Notes: generated from the letters alone by a model not told the origin. A DNA stretch of 20,191 nucleotides from Sutterella sp. (GCA_020025965.1 JAHHRG010000035.1:1-20191), one strand, 5' to 3'; numbered from the stretch's first letter, positions 1 to 7,301 are shown. A program made the numbers and translations.

Positions 1-83
1 GAGGCGGGTCAAATCCTGTCGTTTAGTGGGATATTAATCTGTCGCGTAACAATCAAACTTTGATGCTCCCCGAAGGGGTATGT

Positions 84-227
84 ATGCTAATCATGCAGGG
101 CACAGTCCTGAGAGAGAAGGCAGTCAGTGTCTACGCTGAAAAAGTAATCTTGCTAGAACTGATAAGGCTTTACGGCACTGAAAGAGCACAGACAATTCTG
201 AAGAAAATCGCAGATCTTTCAGGATAG
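84..227 (+). CDS. possible small ORF, 47 aa, function unknown
   Basis: This short ORF starts at ATG 84, five bases after a purine-rich GAAGGGG (72-78) that could be a ribosome binding site. An in-frame ATG at 63 would give 54 aa and would overlap, as TGATG, the stop of a frame that is open from the window edge to 63. That overlap suggests coupling to an upstream gene cut by the window. The product has a basic, helical-looking C-terminal half (AEKVILLELIRLYGTERAQT and on), but I do not recognise a family. The surrounding DNA is AT-richer than the rest of the window. It could be a gene remnant or chance; I lean slightly to a remnant. Confidence 0.25.
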   Translation: MLIMQGTVLREKAVSVYAEKVILLELIRLYGTERAQTILKKIADLSG

Positions 228-457
228 TTGAAGTAAAGTCTTCATCGGTAAAGATGTGTTGACAACGTCATCCTTAGCTAGATTCCTTTTGTCTACGAGA
301 TTGACTTGTACCTACACTTTTAAGACGTGGGTCTAGTGGATTCATCCAAATTACCTGTCTAACAGAGACATCCGAAAGAAACAATCAAACTATTAATGTG
401 GATGTAGTGGATCAGCAAACTGTGCACCACAACTTACTGTGTAAGAACGATTAATAA
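228..457. other. AT-rich non-coding stretch, nothing recognised
   Basis: No ORF of useful length and no known RNA gene is visible here. Two short direct repeats link this stretch to the bases before it: a 12-mer, aacaatcaaact, at 48-59 and 380-391, and an 11-mer, ataaggcttta, at 162-172 and 454-464. The spacings differ (332 and 292), so this is not one simple duplication. The stretch ends in two + strand terminators, so it is probably transcribed, either as a 3' untranslated region or as a non-coding RNA. Confidence 0.3.
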
Positions 458-516
458 GGCTTTAGCGCGTCGAGCTCCTCTGAGGAACTCGCTGATATTT
501 CGCTAGAGCCTTTTTT
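458..516 (+). terminator. Rho-independent terminator with nested hairpin
   Basis: A 10-bp outer stem pairs 458-467 with 501-510 (one G-U pair) and is followed directly by six T at 511-516. Inside it lies a second hairpin, CGAG (471-474) with CTCG (488-491), continued by TCC with GGA. It ends a rightward transcript that enters from position 1 or starts within 1-450. Confidence 0.75.
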
Positions 517-541
517 GTACCCGTTTTTGCGCTTACTTTAT

Positions 542-579
542 CCGAATGGGTCCGTTGACGACCGATTCGGATTTTTTTT
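542..579 (+). terminator. second tandem + strand terminator
   Basis: CCGAAT (542-547) pairs with ATTCGG (565-570) and GGTC (549-552) with GACC (560-563), with one G-G mismatch between the two helices. The stem is followed by A and eight T (572-579). It is a backup to the terminator 25 bases upstream and shields the convergent gene at 667-1545 from readthrough. Confidence 0.6.
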
Positions 580-581
580 CT

Positions 582-618
582 CAAAAAGAAAGCCGATACG
601 CTCGTAAACGTATCGGCT
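582..618 (-). terminator. terminator of the UreE-like gene
   Basis: A perfect 10-bp stem (591-600 with 609-618, AGCCGATACG and its complement) has an 8-base loop. Read leftward it is followed by a T-rich run (complement of 582-590). It lies about 50 bases past the stop codon of the gene at 667-1545. Confidence 0.75.
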
Positions 619-666
619 CGTCAGTGTCAAGCTCTCTCGAGCTCGTCACAGTACTGCAATCACGGA

Positions 667-1545
667 TTAGTACTTGTAGTGCTTTTCTTCATTGTGGTGA
701 TGGTGACCGCAGGAGCAGCCTTCACCGTGTTCGTGGTGATGATCTTCACCGCCGCAGCAGCAACCTTCACCGTGACCGTGCTGATGCTTGTGTTCGCCAT
801 GATCGCCACCGCAGCAGCATTCATGTTCTTCTTCATGGTGATGACCGCCGCAGCAACCTTCGCCGTGAGCGTGCTGATGCTTGTGTTCGCCATGATTGCC
901 ACCGCAGCAGCATTCGTGTTCTTCTTCATGGTGATGACCGCCGCAGCAACCTTCGCCGTGACCGTGCTGATGCTTGTGTTCGCCATGATCGCCGCCACAG
1001 CAGCATTCATGTTCTTCATGATGGTGATGATCGCCACCGCAGCAACATTCGTGTTCTTCTTCATGGTGATGACCGCCACAGCAGGAACCGCCGCAACAAC
1101 CGCCCGCGTGGGCGTGACGTTCGATACGAATGGGATCGAATTCAGCTTCGACTTCCTTCACTTCAAGACCGATCATCGTGAGCATCTTGGCAATGTTCGG
1201 GAGAGCGAGAACGGAGAAACCGTCTTCGGTCTGACCGATATCGACACCGCGGTTGATGAGCGCACCGGCAGCTTCCTGCATCGTACGCATGTCGCCCGTG
1301 ACATGAATCACCTTTTCAACGGCCGGACGAACAACCCAGAAAGCGCCCTGGTCGTCAAGCAGCACGTCACCAACATAAAGCTGACGATCGGCTTCGCAGG
1401 CAACTTCAATCTTGCCTTCAGCGGTTTCGATACCATCAGTCCAGGTCTTGCGCTGTGCGGTCGTCAGAACGAGCTGATGAGCACGATCGAGGATGGGCTT
1501 GGCAGGCTTCGCTTCGGAGGCGAGAAGCTTGGTAAGAGTGGTCAT
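667..1545 (-). CDS. UreE-like protein with His/Cys/Glu-rich metal-binding tail
   Basis: The protein has 292 aa. Residues about 17-140 read like the urease nickel chaperone UreE: an N-terminal beta domain, then a C-terminal domain with AGALINRGVDI aligning to the UreE HLGNRHVxLQI motif, and a closing GLEVKEVEAEFDP. Both histidines of that motif are Ala and Gly here, and the usual PDHVL histidine is Asn (LPNIAK). Residues 144-292 form a tail with about 43 His and 25 Cys, mostly in 31-residue repeats. The start is ATG 1545 with AAGGAT five bases before it. No ureABC, ureFGD or nickel importer lies in the window, and the gene appears monocistronic with its own terminator. By analogy with the His-rich tails of some UreE, HypB and SlyD proteins, it may store or buffer Ni, Zn or Co in the cytoplasm. 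The UreE kinship is fairly sure; the role is inference. Confidence 0.85.
   Translation of the reverse strand: MTTLTKLLASEAKPAKPILDRAHQLVLTTAQRKTWTDGIETAEGKIEVACEADRQLYVGDVLLDDQGAFWVVRPAVEKVIHVTGDMRTMQEAAGALINRGVDIGQTEDGFSVLALPNIAKMLTMIGLEVKEVEAEFDPIRIERHAHAGGCCGGSCCGGHHHEEEHECCCGGDHHHHEEHECCCGGDHGEHKHQHGHGEGCCGGHHHEEEHECCCGGNHGEHKHQHAHGEGCCGGHHHEEEHECCCGGDHGEHKHQHGHGEGCCCGGEDHHHEHGEGCSCGHHHHNEEKHYKY
763..1083 (-). repeat. in-frame tandem repeats in the metal-binding tail
   Basis: The tail of the UreE-like gene contains two full 93-bp units (residues 200-230 and 231-261) that differ at few residues (N/D, A/G). Before them is a longer unit (residues 155-199) with an extra 14 residues caused by an internal duplication of the HECCCGGD part. 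Each unit runs CCGGHHHEEEHECCCGG, then a DHGEHKHQHGHGEG-type segment. All length changes keep the frame, as expected for unequal crossing-over or slippage under selection for the protein. Confidence 0.9.
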
Positions 1546-1564
1546 GATGAATCCTTCATGAGGC

Positions 1565-1587
1565 GAGAGCGACCCCTACGGGCTCTC
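1565..1587 (-). promoter_or_regulatory. leader hairpin before the UreE-like gene
   Basis: GAGAGC (1565-1570) pairs with GCTCTC (1582-1587) just upstream of the gene's ribosome binding site. Directly after it in the mRNA, ATGAA-GGA-TTCAT could fold with part of the ribosome binding site in its loop. This could control translation, or the hairpin may be a + strand terminator since T-rich sequence follows to the right. No clear promoter was found between here and radA. Confidence 0.3.
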
Positions 1588-1702
1588 TTCGCTTTTTTCA
1601 AAAAAACTATTTGGCGATTTTAGCCGTTACTTAATCGAAAGTCTCGAGAAAATGAACAGTTTTCTGATCTAAATCGCATTTCGATGCTGTAAATAATAAT
1701 GC

Positions 1703-3097
1703 TCATTCGAGCATAATGTCCAGTGCCTGATCCAATCGATCGACAGCACGAATCTCAAGACCCTCTATCGGCGTACGCGGTGCGTTGGCGCGCGGAATGA
1801 TGGCACGCGAGAAGCCGAGCTTTGCTGCTTCCTTCAAACGCTCCTGTCCGCGAGGGGACGGGCGGATTTCTCCGGCCAAACCGACTTCGCCAAAAATGAC
1901 CGTACCACGATGAATGGCTTTGTTGCGAATACTCGAAAAGACGGCGGCCAAGAGCGCCAGGTCAACGGCGGTTTCGGTGATTTTTACACCGCCCACGGCG
2001 TTCACAAAAACGTCCTGATCAAAACAGGCAACGCCGGCATGACGATGAAGTACGGCTAAGAGCATCGCCAGACGCTGACCGTCGACCCCAACTGCCAAAC
2101 GGCGAGGGGTGGGCAAATGCGTCGAATCAACAAGCGCCTGAATTTCCACGAGCAAAGGACGCGTACCTTCCTGCGTCACGAGAACCGCAGAACCCGGCAC
2201 GCTCGACTTATATTCCGACAGGAAAATCGCCGACGGATTCGTCACGCCCTTGAGGCCGTGGTCGGTCATAGCAAATACGCCGAGTTCGTTCACGGCACCG
2301 AAACGATTCTTAAAGGCGCGCACCAGACGGAAGTTCGAATGCTGATCGCCTTCGAAGTAGAGCACCGTATCGACAATATGTTCGAGAATGCGGGGACCGG
2401 CAAGGGCGCCGTCCTTCGTCACATGTCCTACGAAAATGAGGGTCGTTCCGATGGTTTTGGCCATGCGAGTGAGTCTTGCCGCACACTCGCGAACCTGAGA
2501 TACGGAACCCGGAGCACTGTCCAAAGCGCTGGAGAAAATCGTCTGAATCGAGTCAATCACAACGTATTCTGGCTTGCGTGTGCGCAACACGTCTTCGATG
2601 TGTTCGAGTTCGATTTCGCTCATCAGAGTGAGACCGCGGGGCTCCAACTGGAGGCGCTGAGCGCGAAGCGCAATCTGCGTGGCGCTTTCTTCACCCGAGA
2701 CGTAAAGCGCACTTCTCTTCATGGCAACCAAACGGGCCATGACCTGTAGGAGCAAAGTGGATTTACCGATCCCTGGATCGCCGCCGATCAAAGCGACACA
2801 GCCCTTTACGAGGCCGCCGCCCATCACGCGGTCAAATTCTCCGATCCCCGTTACGGTACGCGGGATTTCTTCAATGTTAACGTCGGCCAAGTCCTGCAAA
2901 GACCCCGACGTATCGACGAAGCCGCCCACCGGACGCGAAGCGGTGCCGTAGCGTGACGCAGCGCCTTGGGAAACGTTGAATTCCTGCAGGGTATTCCATG
3001 CACGGCAATGCGGACACTGTCCCTGCCATTTGACCGTCGTCCCACCGCACTCGGTGCAGACAAATTGAGTTTTGGACTTGACTTTCGCTGTTGCCAT
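1703..3097 (-). CDS. radA: DNA repair protein RadA (Sms)
   Basis: RadA is a RecA-like ATPase that drives branch migration of recombination intermediates. The 464-aa length is normal. In order it shows a C4 zinc finger (Cys14, 17, 28, 31, with CPHC), Walker A GGDPGIGKST (105-114), Walker B YVVIDSIQT (178-186), the diagnostic KNRFG motif (263-267) and a Lon-like C-terminal domain. Its start lies 18 bases after the alr stop on the same strand, so the two are probably one operon; no strong ribosome binding site precedes the ATG, which fits coupling to alr. A short inverted repeat (ATGCTC/GAGCAT) overlaps the stop codon. Confidence 0.97.
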   Translation of the reverse strand: MATAKVKSKTQFVCTECGGTTVKWQGQCPHCRAWNTLQEFNVSQGAASRYGTASRPVGGFVDTSGSLQDLADVNIEEIPRTVTGIGEFDRVMGGGLVKGCVALIGGDPGIGKSTLLLQVMARLVAMKRSALYVSGEESATQIALRAQRLQLEPRGLTLMSEIELEHIEDVLRTRKPEYVVIDSIQTIFSSALDSAPGSVSQVRECAARLTRMAKTIGTTLIFVGHVTKDGALAGPRILEHIVDTVLYFEGDQHSNFRLVRAFKNRFGAVNELGVFAMTDHGLKGVTNPSAIFLSEYKSSVPGSAVLVTQEGTRPLLVEIQALVDSTHLPTPRRLAVGVDGQRLAMLLAVLHRHAGVACFDQDVFVNAVGGVKITETAVDLALLAAVFSSIRNKAIHRGTVIFGEVGLAGEIRPSPRGQERLKEAAKLGFSRAIIPRANAPRTPIEGLEIRAVDRLDQALDIMLE

Positions 3098-3115
3098 GCA
3101 GTTTTTCGCTGATGC

Positions 3116-4228
3116 TTATTCTTTGATACGGAGGGGCACTCGTCGTGCCAGAGCGCAAATCAGTTCGTAGCCGATAGTCCCGCAGGCTTCAGCTACGCGA
3201 TTCGCATCGAGGTTCTTACCCCAAAGTTCGACAAGGCTCCCGAGTTTCGCTTCGGGAATGTCGGTAATGTCGATTTCGAGCATATCCATCGACACGGCAC
3301 CGACCAACGGGGCGATCTGTCCTTCAACCCAGGTCGGAGCACCGTCGGGCATCGAACGAGGATAACCGTCCGCGTAACCGCAGGCAACGACGGCAATGCG
3401 GGACGGACGTTCGGCACGCCAACGCGAGCCGTAACCCACGACTTCCCCGGGGCTGATTTCCTGAATTGCGATGATTTTCGCTGAGAGCGTCATCGCCGGG
3501 ATGATGTCGAGTTCTTCAGAGGAAATATGAGAGTCGGGCGAAAGACCGTAGAGAGCCACGCCCGCGCGAACCGCATCGCCTTCAACTTCCGGATGCCAGA
3601 GAATGGCAGCCGAATTGGCCATACAGGCGGCGGTCTGAGAATGTGAAAGTCGCCCCATGCGAGCGAGCTGCTTGTCGACGGACGCCGGTGCATCTCGCAT
3701 ATAGCTCGGTTCGGCATTCGCAAAATGCGTCACGACTCCCATGACTTTCACGCCCGGGATCGCCTGCAACCACTCCTGAATAGTTCCCACCTCAATCGGC
3801 AGGAACCCCAATCGGTTCATCCCGGAATTGACTTTAATGTGAACTTTAACTTCACGAAGGGGATGGTTACGCAGAATTTCGATCTGCCAGGGTGAATGAA
3901 TGACGGTTTCGACATCCAAATCCTGCAGAGGTTCGATATCGGTTTCGTCAAAAAAACCCTCAAGGAGGAGGATTCGCTTGTGCCAGCCGTGACGGCGGGC
4001 GCGTTCCGCATCGCAAAGATCGATCGTCGCCAGACCATCTGCATCGGCAAAAGCGTGAACTGCATTCTCTAGTCCGTGACCGTAAGCATTGGCTTTAACA
4101 ACGGCCCACAAGGTTCGATCACCTGCGATCTGACGCATGCGTCGGAGATTGTGTTTCAGGGCCTGGACATCAATTTCGGCATAAATGGGACGTGGCACTT
4201 CTTCTATCTCTACTTGTTTTGTCGCCAT
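3116..4228 (-). CDS. alr: alanine racemase
   Basis: Alr is a pyridoxal-phosphate enzyme that interconverts L- and D-alanine, supplying D-alanine for peptidoglycan. The PLP lysine sits in AVVKANAYGHG and the opposite catalytic tyrosine in VVGYGSRW; SMDML and the C-terminal GYELICALARRVPL are also typical. From ATG 4228 the protein has 370 aa, normal for the family. An in-frame TTG at 4252 would add eight residues and has GAAGG nine bases upstream, whereas ATG 4228 has no clear ribosome binding site, so the start is uncertain. It is the first gene of the alr-radA pair. Confidence 0.96.
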   Translation of the reverse strand: MATKQVEIEEVPRPIYAEIDVQALKHNLRRMRQIAGDRTLWAVVKANAYGHGLENAVHAFADADGLATIDLCDAERARRHGWHKRILLLEGFFDETDIEPLQDLDVETVIHSPWQIEILRNHPLREVKVHIKVNSGMNRLGFLPIEVGTIQEWLQAIPGVKVMGVVTHFANAEPSYMRDAPASVDKQLARMGRLSHSQTAACMANSAAILWHPEVEGDAVRAGVALYGLSPDSHISSEELDIIPAMTLSAKIIAIQEISPGEVVGYGSRWRAERPSRIAVVACGYADGYPRSMPDGAPTWVEGQIAPLVGAVSMDMLEIDITDIPEAKLGSLVELWGKNLDANRVAEACGTIGYELICALARRVPLRIKE

Positions 4229-4306
4229 GGGCGTTTCGAGGGAGAGGCTCAAAAAAGGAAGCCTTCGATCCTACTCGGGCGGACGGCGAGATGGTTCAAT
4301 CAACGA

Positions 4307-4315
4307 ATTTTATCA
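4307..4315 (-). promoter_or_regulatory. possible alr promoter, extended -10
   Basis: Read leftward, TGATAAAAT (4315-4307) matches an extended -10 element (TGn before TAAAAT), about 55 bases before the TTG and 80 before the ATG of alr. No good -35 is seen at 16-18 bases, which is tolerated with an extended -10. The TGnTAAAAT pattern recurs before lplT. Confidence 0.3.
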
Positions 4316-4389
4316 GAGAGATCGAAAACTCCGTCCTCAACAAACATTTGGAGACTTCTTTTTTACTGAGTGAAACAGCTTCAATACGA

Positions 4390-4423
4390 AACGTCCGCTT
4401 TCTATACGAAAAAAGCGGACGTT
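4390..4423 (-). terminator. stem-loop after the ZIP gene, probable terminator
   Basis: A perfect 12-bp stem (AACGTCCGCTTT at 4390-4401 with AAAGCGGACGTT at 4412-4423) stands 22 bases past the ZIP stop codon. The sequence following it on the - strand is only weakly T-rich, so it may stabilise the 3' end rather than act as a strong intrinsic terminator. It also separates the ZIP transcript from the alr promoter. Confidence 0.5.
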
Positions 4424-4445
4424 GTCGTGCGGTATCGAGTCTGGA

Positions 4446-5246
4446 TTAACCGAGTGCGACATCGAGGACCATCATGAGTGTGAAGCCCACAATAAATGAA
4501 AGCGTACCCGAGTCCGTATGTTCGGTCAGACGTGCCGCAGGAATCAGTTCTTCAACAACCACATAAATCATGGCACCTGCCGTGAAGGCCAGAAGCCACG
4601 GCATGGCGGGCTGAATCAGAGCGATCGACACGGCGGCGGCCACACCGAAAAGAAGTTCTACAAAGCCCGAGAGCGAACCGATCACAAAGGCCTGCCACTT
4701 GGATTTTCCGATCTGCAGCATCGGCAAAGCAACAGCGGCACCTTCCGGAATATTCTGAATACCGATACCCAAAGCCAAGGCTACGGACGCGGCAAGAATG
4801 CCGGAATCCCCTGTCAAACCGGCCATCCCGAAGCTTAACCCTACGGACATCCCTTCGGGAATATTGTGCAGGGTGACAGCGACGAACAAAAGCGTGGCAC
4901 GATGCCAATGAGACTTCGGCCCTTCGGGCACATCGGAGTCCGGATGCTGGTGAGGGATACGCTGATCAAGAAAATAAAGAAAAAGTGCGCCGAGAATGAA
5001 GCCGCCGGCAGCAGGAATCCAAGCCGGCAACGAACCTTCTTCTGCGAGCTCGATAGACGGGATCAAGAGACTCCAACAAGACGCAGCCGTCATCACCCCG
5101 GCCGCAAAACCCATGGAGAGCGAATGCCAGAGTTCCTGACGACTCTTACCGATCGCAAAAACAGCGGCCGCGCCGAGCGAGGTCATAAGAAAGGTAAAAC
5201 CCGTGCCGAGGAGAGATAGAAAAAAGGGAGAATGGGTAAGATCCAT
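4446..5246 (-). CDS. ZIP family divalent metal transporter, GufA-like
   Basis: This is a 266-aa inner-membrane protein with about eight hydrophobic segments. The two metal-site helices carry VTLHNIPEG (HNIPEG about residues 127-132) and IQNIPEG (about 164-169). The second motif has Gln where ZupT has His, as in the GufA branch of the ZIP family. VVEELIP near the C-terminus is also typical. A His-containing loop (HQHP and SHWH) lies between the third and fourth segments. The frame is open up to 5321, but that extension would run through the promoter and Fur-type operator, so ATG 5246 is the likely start despite a poor ribosome binding site. It probably imports Fe, Mn or Zn; the operator suggests regulation by iron or manganese. 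Confidence 0.92.
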   Translation of the reverse strand: MDLTHSPFFLSLLGTGFTFLMTSLGAAAVFAIGKSRQELWHSLSMGFAAGVMTAASCWSLLIPSIELAEEGSLPAWIPAAGGFILGALFLYFLDQRIPHQHPDSDVPEGPKSHWHRATLLFVAVTLHNIPEGMSVGLSFGMAGLTGDSGILAASVALALGIGIQNIPEGAAVALPMLQIGKSKWQAFVIGSLSGFVELLFGVAAAVSIALIQPAMPWLLAFTAGAMIYVVVEELIPAARLTEHTDSGTLSFIVGFTLMMVLDVALG

Positions 5247-5259
5247 GATTAATTTTATC

Positions 5260-5280
5260 TGCAAATGATAATCATTTGCA
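5260..5280 (-). promoter_or_regulatory. Fur-type operator before the ZIP gene
   Basis: This is a perfect 21-bp palindrome with 10-bp arms TGCAAATGAT and ATCATTTGCA around one central base. The inner 19 bp match the classical Fur box (GATAATGATAATCATTATC) at 15 of 19 positions. It starts next to the -10 element and covers the expected transcription start, a repressor position. Fur is the first candidate; Mur (manganese) and Zur also bind related AT-rich palindromes. Confidence 0.8.
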
Positions 5281-5281
5281 T

Positions 5282-5309
5282 ATAGTAGTCGTTTTTTTCC
5301 TTTTGTCAA
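5282..5309 (-). promoter_or_regulatory. sigma-70 promoter of the ZIP gene
   Basis: Read leftward, a consensus TTGACA (5309-5304) is followed after 16 bases by TACTAT (5287-5282). The Fur-type palindrome lies directly downstream. The predicted leader is only about 30 bases, which supports the start at 5246. Confidence 0.7.
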
Positions 5310-5508
5310 CAGAAACGACATTTTTCTTCCTCGTTCCGGTTCTCCCCTCGTTCCTGCTCGGACTGCATTCGAATATTCCTGTCGTTCCCGTCTTTGACTT
5401 TTTGTTTCTGTCCGAGGCTTTTTGCCACGGTTAACGACCTAGAAAAACGATCGGTAATGTTAAACTATTGCAATTTTTTTAAATTTCCTCCCCATTTCGG
5501 AGAGTACT
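5310..5508 (+). promoter_or_regulatory. intergenic region holding the ade promoter
   Basis: This stretch separates the divergent ZIP and ade genes. A possible extended -10 for ade is TGTTAAACT (5458-5466), with no convincing -35. CTCGGAC (5357-5363) and GTCCGAG (5410-5416) could pair over a long loop and are followed by GCTTTTTG, a weak terminator-like element. The ade ribosome binding site GGAGAG is at 5499-5504, four bases before the ATG. Confidence 0.35.
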
Positions 5509-7221
5509 ATGACCGCAGTTCTACAGACCGATTGCGCTGATCTTCTGATTGAGAACGTTCGTATCGTCGATGTTTTGAGCGGTACGGTTCGCGAAGGTTG
5601 TGTGGCCGTCAAGGACGGCCGTATTCTCAGTTTCACCCGTCGTGAAGCCGCCGAAGTGTATGACGGCGCCGGTCGTTATCTTGTCCCCGGCTTCATCGAT
5701 TCTCACGTTCATATCGAATCCTCGATGCTTTCGCCCGCAGGTTTCGCCTCGCTCTTACTTCCCTTCGGGACGACCACGGTTGTGGCCGATCCGCACGAAA
5801 TGGCGAACGTTTCGGGCGAAGAAGCCGTTTTGGGCCTCATCAAGGCCTCTCAGCGTCTTCCCATGTCCATCAAAGTCATGGTGCCCTCCTGCGTTCCCGC
5901 CCTACCCTTTGAAGACAGCGGTGCCGTATTGGCAAGCGAGGACGTGAAAAAACTGCTCGCCTACCCCGAAGTCCTGGGTTTAGGGGAAATGATGAATTTT
6001 CCCGGAGTCATTAACCGCGATCCGGAAGTCATGGCAAAAATCAACGCTACGCTCGCGCTTGGCAAAACCGTTGACGGTCATGCCCCGATGCTCACGGGCA
6101 CCGGCCTCGAAGCCTACGCTTCCGCCGGGATCAAGACCGATCACGAATGCTCGACGCCGGAAGAACTCCGTGAACGCGTGGCGCTCGGCATGTATGCCGC
6201 TATCCGTCAGGGATCGGCCGCCCGCAATCTGCTCGCACTCGTCCCCGGCATTGATGCCAAACTTACCCGCCGCTGCCTGCTTTGCACCGACGACCGTCAC
6301 GCAGCCGACACTCTTGAAAAAGGTCACATCGGTGCCATTGTGGCACTCGCCGTCAAAGCAGGTATCGATCCGATCGAGGCCATTCGTATGGCAACGCTCA
6401 ATACGGCCGAGTGCTACGGCATGAACGACCGCGGTGCGATTGCCCCGGGCCGCCGTGCCGACCTTGTCCTTGTCGACAACTTGACGAACTTCAAGGCCGA
6501 AGCCGTCTGGACCGAAGGCAATCTCGTCGCCGAAAAAGGCCGCCTCACCATTCCCGCCCCCGAAGATGCCCCCGACTTCCTTCGCAACACGGTGCATATT
6601 GCGCCCGTAACGGAAGCCGATTTTGCGCTTCCCATCCCCTCGGGTCACGCTCGAATGATCGGGATCCTGCCGCACGACCTCACCACCGTCGAAAAGTTTG
6701 CCGACGTGAAAATTCGTGAAGACGGCAACATGTACTTGGCCGACAACCCCGGCATGATCAAGATCGCCGTTGTCGAACGCCATAAGGCCAGCGGGAAAAC
6801 GGGCGTTGCCCTCTTCGATCCGGCCTACGGCCTGTCGGGCGGCGCAATTGCGACGAGTATTTCGCACGACTCCCACAATATCGTGGTCGCAGGTGATAAC
6901 GAAGCCGACATGGCGACGGCTGTTCGCGAAGTGGCCAACCTCCAGGGGGGCATCGTTATGGTCTCCAAGGGAGAAATCGTTGCCGAACTCGAACTCCCCG
7001 TAGCCGGCCTCATGAGTGACAAGAACCCCGACGAAGTGGCCGCCAAAATTCGAAAATTGACGGCATTGGCTCACGATCGCTTCGGGATTACAAAGACCGC
7101 CGACGCTTTCATGACCCTGAGCTTCATGGCGCTTCCGGTGATTCCGTATCTAAAGCTCACGACCCGCGGCCTCTTTGATGTGATGAATTTCCGATTCGTC
7201 TCGTCGGATGCCGAAGCCTGA
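5509..7221 (+). CDS. ade: adenine deaminase
   Basis: The enzyme converts adenine to hypoxanthine and ammonia in purine salvage and is a metal-dependent amidohydrolase; the E. coli enzyme (YicP/Ade) works with Fe or Mn. The 570-aa length fits the family. Metal-site motifs in order are HVH (66-68, in FIDSHVHIESSM), Glu160 in GLGEMMNFPGV, His191 in DGHAP, His212 in TDHE and Asp261-262 in CTDDRH. The C-terminal half is the adenine-deaminase-specific domain (IAPVTEADF onward). A ribosome binding site GGAGAG stands four bases before ATG 5509. The gene appears monocistronic and divergent to the ZIP gene. Confidence 0.96.
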   Translation: MTAVLQTDCADLLIENVRIVDVLSGTVREGCVAVKDGRILSFTRREAAEVYDGAGRYLVPGFIDSHVHIESSMLSPAGFASLLLPFGTTTVVADPHEMANVSGEEAVLGLIKASQRLPMSIKVMVPSCVPALPFEDSGAVLASEDVKKLLAYPEVLGLGEMMNFPGVINRDPEVMAKINATLALGKTVDGHAPMLTGTGLEAYASAGIKTDHECSTPEELRERVALGMYAAIRQGSAARNLLALVPGIDAKLTRRCLLCTDDRHAADTLEKGHIGAIVALAVKAGIDPIEAIRMATLNTAECYGMNDRGAIAPGRRADLVLVDNLTNFKAEAVWTEGNLVAEKGRLTIPAPEDAPDFLRNTVHIAPVTEADFALPIPSGHARMIGILPHDLTTVEKFADVKIREDGNMYLADNPGMIKIAVVERHKASGKTGVALFDPAYGLSGGAIATSISHDSHNIVVAGDNEADMATAVREVANLQGGIVMVSKGEIVAELELPVAGLMSDKNPDEVAAKIRKLTALAHDRFGITKTADAFMTLSFMALPVIPYLKLTTRGLFDVMNFRFVSSDAEA

Positions 7222-7246
7222 TTCAGGCTGGATATCCCCAAAAAAT

Positions 7247-7279
7247 GAGCCGCTCGACGAATCGGGCGGCTCTCTTTTT
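7247..7279. terminator. bidirectional terminator between ade and lplT
   Basis: A 7-bp stem, GAGCCGC (7247-7253) with GCGGCTC (7266-7272), is followed on the + strand by TCTTTTT. On the - strand it is followed by ATTTTTT (complement of the A run at 7240-7246). It serves the convergent genes ade (+) and lplT (-). A smaller hairpin, AGCCTG/CAGGCT, overlaps the ade stop codon. Confidence 0.8.
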
Positions 7280-7301
7280 GCCTGAAGATCCAGGCCGGCG
7301 A

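Noticed and set aside
4..21. tRNA T-arm-like sequence (GGCGGG, TCAAAT, CCTGTC)
   Set aside because: The loop has six bases instead of seven and no acceptor stem or CCA follows, so neither a tRNA end nor an attachment site can be supported.
763..1083. Repeats as a possible CRISPR array
   Set aside because: The 93-bp units are coding, in frame and contiguous, with no unique spacers.
679..1623. 314-codon hydrophobic + strand frame over the UreE-like gene
   Set aside because: The apparent membrane repeats are the reverse reading of His/Cys/Glu codons. The - frame has the UreE body, a ribosome binding site and a terminator.
5247..5321. 25-codon N-terminal extension of the ZIP transporter
   Set aside because: It would be translated from sequence that forms the -35, -10 and Fur-type operator, so it cannot lie in the mRNA made from that promoter.
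5310..5508. Purine riboswitch before adenine deaminase
   Set aside because: No conserved purine-riboswitch junction or paired loops are visible; only weak hairpins and a possible promoter.
5980..7074. 364-codon - strand frame opposite ade
   Set aside because: Shadow of adenine deaminase, whose metal-site motifs are all in the + frame.
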